Assembly: GCA_022559845.1 (NCBI GenBank) | Contig: CM040124.1 | Location: forward strand, 74,113,491-74,177,490 | DNA length: 64,000 nucleotides | Reading direction: 5' to 3' | Origin: Amorphophallus konjac | Taxonomy: Eukaryota > Streptophyta > Magnoliopsida > Alismatales > Araceae | Shown: in pieces, positions 54,301-60,300 of the stretch | Numbering within the stretch: the first letter of the stretch is position 1 | Layout: each line of letters starts with the position of its first letter | Notes under the pieces: generated by a model | The model's database searches: none | What the model was told of the DNA's origin: nothing | The model's input: the letters and a program-made list of their open reading frames with translations, nothing else | Program-made: the position numbers and the translations under genes

Positions 54301-57300
54301 CTGGCTTTTCATGTTCATACCCATAAGAAGGTTGCATGTATAGTCTATATTCACTATAACCAAACAATGAGATAGCCAAGCCCTGCATCCCTCTTGGAGT
54401 GTTTGGTTGGCTTGATTGGAATCCAGTATCAGCATAAGAATCTTGAGGAAGAGAAGAGGAACTGGTCGGATATGGATGGAACTGGAATGCTGGTTCATGC
54501 AAGGATGGCAGTATCGGTTTCCGCCGGTACCGAAACCGATACGTACCGATTTCGGTATTGGTTTCGGTTTCGGTCGAAACCGGTTGAAACCATTCAAAAA
54601 ATTAAAAAAAATAGTGATTCTCTCTGGTTTCGGCTGAAACTGGACGGTTTCGGACCGAAACAGGTCAGTTTTGGCCGAAACCCTTAATGCTTTCATCTGA
54701 AACCATTAAAAAAATATTTTTTTAGGTATCGGACCTGCTACAGTGTTGGGGTCCGGTTTCGGATCGGTACCGGCCGAAACGTATCGGTTTCGGCCGATAC
54801 TGCCAACCCTGGGTTCATGACCCCACCCATAAATGGCTGCCTCCTGTTGGTCACCTCCATAACCTGATGGATGCCCATATTGACTATGTGAATCATGTCC
54901 TCGCTCACCCTGACTGTATCCTCTGCTTGTGTCTGCGTGGAAGGAGGAAGGACCACCAGCACCGCCAGTAGTAGCACCTGTAGCACCTGATGCTGCATTG
55001 GATCATCATCATCGTCATCATCACCAGCATCATCATCACCACCAGAAGCCAGTCGCCTTTTGGCCTTTAGGGATGCTTTTTTCTCTTTTGGTGCCAATTT
55101 TTCAGTCATCTTTGACATGAGTCCTTTTTCCCTTGGCTTGTGCCTCACATAAATCTGCTTTAACTGCTCAATTGTCGGGTCCTCTCGAGCAGCAGCACTT
55201 GTCCTCTCAGTTAGCCCATGCACTGATGTACTTCTTCTTAACTGCACAGGTGGCTTGCCCATTCTAGGAGTGACTGGCCTACTATATGAGTCTGAGTGTC
55301 TAGCTGGCTGAAAATCATGCTGCTCAGTGTCATCAACAACCCCAGGTGGGTCCCTTCTCTGGTGCGCATGAGTATCTCTGGCCCTCTTGATTTTTCTTCT
55401 GAATTCAGGATCTCTTGGCTCATCTTCATCTAGTATGCCCTCTGCCCATGTTGTATCATCAATATCAAAAATGGGCTCATCAACCTGCTCTCGTGTCTCC
55501 ACCCAAGACTGCAAGGGATTATCATCATCAAATAAGGCATCCACATCAATTTCTACAATGGCACCTTCAGCGACGTGTTTGTCCCGCAGCTGTTGTCTCA
55601 ACTTCATATTTTTTATTCACCTAATATTGTAGTGGCAGTAAACTAATTTGTCTAACCGTTCAACCTTTAGCAGATTGCGAACCTTTAAGTGTATAAGGCT
55701 GAACGTGCTCCAATTTCTTTCACATTGGCTTACTGATGTGGTTTGACTCAACACCCTGATTGCAATGAAAGCCAATGCAAAACTGCCCAAATCTCTATTA
55801 TTCACCATTACCCACCAGTCAGTTGTTCCACCAATCATAAACAAATAAATATTAGTTGTAAATAAAAATCAATTCTCCGTGATGTAATTGCAAAGAAAGC
55901 ACAAAGATAAAGTATACCTGGGCTCACTCTTCCCACTGCGTATTACAATTGGGAGTCAGAATATGTCCCAGTTCTCATTCTATAGCAGTCCATCTACATA
56001 AATAAACTAATAGATTAGCATAACTGTTTAATTAAATTCTATATCTCTTATTCATGAAATCAACAAGGCCAACTTCTACTTCCGCCTGAAGCCTCTTTTC
56101 TGGTGTCCTCGTTAAACGACCAATGCCCTTTAAAGTCTCTTGGAGCACCTCGCCATCAACATGAGCATGGGCATCGTACATAAATCGAGGGTTGAGAAAA
56201 TAACCTACATTTGTGTATAATTAACTAAATGTTACATATAAAATAACCTAAATAATAATGTATCAATACAAATAATCACTCACCAACTGCATGCAAGTCG
56301 TGGTGTAATGTGGTGTCCCATCTATGATCAATAATTTCCACTACTTTCCATATTCTTTGGGAAGGGATTCCTGCAACTCCAATTTGGCACGGTCCATGGC
56401 CTCACACAAATATCCCATATCATTCTTCTCATCGTCATCCACCATTCTTAGGACCTTCATGAGGGGGGTGACTACTTTCATGTATCGTGAGACCCTGCCC
56501 CAGAATTTGTTGTCGTCCACGATGTGGGAGACATCCAAATATGTCATCTGAGCATCAACATTGGCCTTGTCGATGTATTCCCGTAGGACATTGTGGTACA
56601 TGAAAGCTTTCAGCTCATTCTTATACTTGTGCAAAGAAATGAAATTTGAATCAAATACGAATCATAACTATAAGGATAAAGAAGTAAGAATTGAGTTCAA
56701 TCTTATACCTGTGCAAAGACTTCAAAGAAATGAAATTTGAAGCAAATCTGGTTGGCCCTGCACGGATGATATCTCGCCCCCCACTTGCATGCTCCCTGAA
56801 CATGTTTAATATCCTAGGATGGCCATAAATATACTGGGTAATCCTTTGTGCCCTTTCAACTGTCTTCTTCACATGATTGTCCTTCCCAATATCTTCCAGA
56901 ATCAAATCTAGACAATGTGCAGCACATGGGAGCCAGTATAAGTGACTGCGCTTCTGCATCAATTTCTTCCCTGCAGCCTTATAACTAACTTCATTATCAG
57001 TCACTACTTGGACAACATTGTCCTCTCCAATTTGGTCTACCATGTTATCCATCAAATGAAACAAATAATTGGCATTTTTTCATAGTTTGATGCATCTACA
57101 TATTTTATAAATATTGTACCTTCGATGCAATAGACCAAAAAATTAATCATGGACTTCTTCGTGGTACCAGTCCAGCCATCACACATAATAGTGCATCCTC
57201 TCTCCATCCATATATGCTTGAAGCTTTCAACCCAGTCATGGAGTTCCTCAACCTCTCTCTCAAGGCCACGCCCGTATATGTCTCGACGTGATGGGGCCAT

Positions 57301-60300
57301 CAAGCCAGGGCCAACATCTGCTATGGCATCTAGCATGGGTTGGAAATATTCGCTTTCAGCTGCATGTGCAGGGACACCTGCATGAAAAAATCATTTGCAG
57401 ATACTTTCATGGTGCCTTCTGTGGAGATAGTTGTCCATGGGGTCTGTTCTCTGCGTATGTGGGGCAGCACCAATGTCAGGACGTCGTGCAGCTGTACTTT
57501 CGTAGGTCTCTGAACCCATGGGTGCCTTCCCTTTCCTTCGAGCGGCTTGTTCACGCTCCCTTGTTTCAGTCAGCTCTGGATCAGAATCCTCAGTGCCTTC
57601 CTCATCATCATCCCTCCTAACCCTTCTGCCAGAAATCTCCTCAGCAATTTCAACCTCATCTTCAGCCCTTCGTTGCATCCTCTCCTTTTTGCCCAGAAGG
57701 CACTGGCGCATCTCTTCTCGCACTTCTCGGGGACAGTGGTCACATTGTCTCACCTCTCCTCTTACCCCTGCCAAATGTTGCTTTCCTCTAGTAATTCTGT
57801 CATATATCTCCCTACCACAGTAATTGCATTTCACCTTTCTTCTCTTAGCATCAACTAAAGACAGGTGGGCCCACCCCAGATCCTCCTGCCCTTGCTGCTC
57901 CTGTGTTTGTTGACGTCTAGGCATGATGCTACATTATGACAGTCAAAGACAATCTCTTATAAGTACAATGAAAAAAAGGCAATTCAACATGATAGACCTC
58001 CAAATTATTGAATGAAGCTTAATTGAACTTCAATTGTCGCTAAGAAAGCCGAATTAGACGAAAGTCCTAATTTTGATGAACTAATTAGGGCTTTATTATC
58101 AATTAACCCTTAATGACCCTTCATAAAAATAAAATCCCAGCATGATCTCACCACAATTTCGTCAATGAAACTTAATTAATCTTCAATTGTGGCTAAGAAA
58201 GCCGAATTAGATGAAAGCCCCAATTTTGATGAACTAATTAGGGCTTAATTATCAATTAACCCTTAATGACCCTTCACAAAAATAAAATTCCAGCATGATC
58301 TCACCCCAAATTCGACAATGAAACTTATTTAACCTTCAATTGTGGCTAAGTAAGCCGAATTAGACGAAAGCCCCATTTTTTTTTAATGAATTAGGGCTTA
58401 ATTAACAATGAATCTAATTTTAAGTATCTAATTAGGGTTTATTTTGAAATCTTAACTAATTAGGGTTGCACAAATTAAGCTACACAAAAAAAATAAACTT
58501 AGCCCTAATTCAGCTAATTAGGGTGGCAGCCGGGCGGTTCGTCCAGCGGTGGCAGTAACAGCAGGCGGGGCTGGCCTGGGGCAGGGCGCGGCTGGCTGGC
58601 TGCGGCAGCAGCACCACCACCAGCAGCACTCGGCAGCAGCAGCTGAGCAGGAGGAGCAGCAGCAGAGGCCAGCAACTGGGAGGGGAGGGTTTCGGCCGTT
58701 TCGGGGGTGGGGGGGGGGGGGAGAACACAGCAAATGAAGAAGGTTGTCAGTTTCGGCCGAGTTCACGTGAGTTTCGGGCCGAAACCGTCCGGTTTCGGGT
58801 GAAACAAATATCGGTTTCGCCCGAAACCGATACACCTACGAAGTTTCGGTTAGCTACAGTGAAATGGGTAAGTTTCGTATCGGTTACGGCCAAAACCGAT
58901 ACGTTTCGGCCGAAACTGACAACCTTGCTCCGGTCTGCAGTGCATCGGAGGAGGGTCTTGCCTCTTTTTCTTTCTCTCTTTTCTTTTTTTTTTCTCTTTC
59001 CTTTTTCAAAACACCCCACCCCCTACCAAAAAAAAAAACCTGGATCTCAATCTCTCAATTGGTGAGACGTATTGCTCACTCTGTTGTTTCAGACACGGGA
59101 GTACACACCAGCACCAGCTTACTGGGTAGGCTTAGCTATGCCTTTCTTCTTTTCCTCTGCTCCATCTCTCCTCTCTTACCTATATCTTCCACTCCAGGAT
59201 CGTGGTCAGACATACCCATGCTTGCAGACACTTGCCAACTGCCACCTTATGGACAGCTAATACTGTCTCCTATCCGTTCCTCAGCTCCTCATCTTCTCTC
59301 ACATTCACATTCACATTCACGTGATCACACCAGGCACCAACTGCAACCCACTGGGTAGGTGGCACCCATTATTTTTGTGTGTTTGTGGTGGTTGTGGCAC
59401 TCTCATCATCATCACTACATTTGTTAGATGTATCACCATGAGATCTGATTAACAAAATGATTACCATCATATACATGCACCCAGTATCTGCTTTATTTGG
59501 GTAATAAGTCAGATAGGAAGTGTTAAGGGAAGTCTGTGTAGGGCATCTTCAATAGATAGGTAGTTCTTTTGTTGCTTGTTTTGGGGTTGAGGAATATCTC
59601 CTCATCCTTTTTAATTGTTCCCCCTTTATTTATTTCTCAAGAAAATTGGCAGTACAATCAACCTTTTGTTTTTTTTTTTGTTTTTTGTTTTGTTTTTGTT
59701 TGTTTGTTTGTTTTTTTTTTTTTTTTTTTTTTGGGGGGGGGAGGACGCTTGAAGCTATGTTGTGGGCAAACTGGACGTGTTATATTTAGAGCCCTTCTTG
59801 AAGGGGTTTCTCACTTTATTATTTTTAGTGGTTGTATGGCTTTGGCATAGGTGGATCGCTTCTCCTTCCAAAATTATACCTGGCTCCTTACAGCTTTCCT
59901 TATGTGGTTAGGGAAACACAGCCGTTTATCTGTTGTATGCTCATGCACGTATCTGCTCCATAATCAGGAAATCCAATAGAGACTTAAAGGAACTAATAAA
60001 GGTATATTGAGCCTTCATTTTTATGAAAAATTTTATTATCAGCACTGCAATTGATAAAAGAAACCTTTTTTTTTTCATCACTAGGCCTGGTGGAAATTAT
60101 TCATTTTATTTTGTAGAGCGGTTCAATCTCACTGGGCCATGCAGATGAGCGCATCTTGGGACTTCATTTGATCCGATTTGCGGAGGTATGTGCTCAACTT
60201 TGCTGAAATGGTTCATTTAGTATGTTTGTTACTTTCTTCACGGTTCCATTTGTTGTGCCTCTTTTTGAGTAGCAATATAGCTTATCTTGTTGTTCTCATT

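Larger units (their letters stand above)
53933..58927 (-). mobile_element. hAT-2, 4,995-bp hAT element
   Basis: A perfect 8-bp target duplication ctccggtc lies at 53,925-53,932 and 58,928-58,935. The ends are CAGGGATGTCAGTATCGG (low) and, reverse-complemented, CAAGGTTGTCAGTTTCGG (high). TTTCGG/CCGAAA words fill 53,945-53,985 and 58,745-58,915. Content in minus order: CTG/CAG-rich tract (58,590-58,680), two to three 153-bp units, transposase gene (57,924-54,260). A 312-bp relative sits in it at 54,500-54,811, leaving 4.68 kb net. It inserted in the CCTCCGG array of LTR 3. Confidence 0.95.
48363..59035 (+). repeat. Family A LTR 3 (3' LTR), split by a solo LTR and hAT-2
   Basis: It matches LTR 1 through all modules: tttatcagacgatttagg (48,457), 'gatgatcgcccatgac' (48,610), gtatttctgtaat units (52,275-52,850), ctttcaaggg units (53,160-53,330), a TATA-like ccttttttatagg (about 53,648) and CCTCCGG words (53,815-53,932, resuming at 58,936). 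Net length without the insertions is about 2.4 kb versus 2.3 kb for LTR 1. The right border, in a poly-A/C stretch near 59,035, is approximate. Confidence 0.75.
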
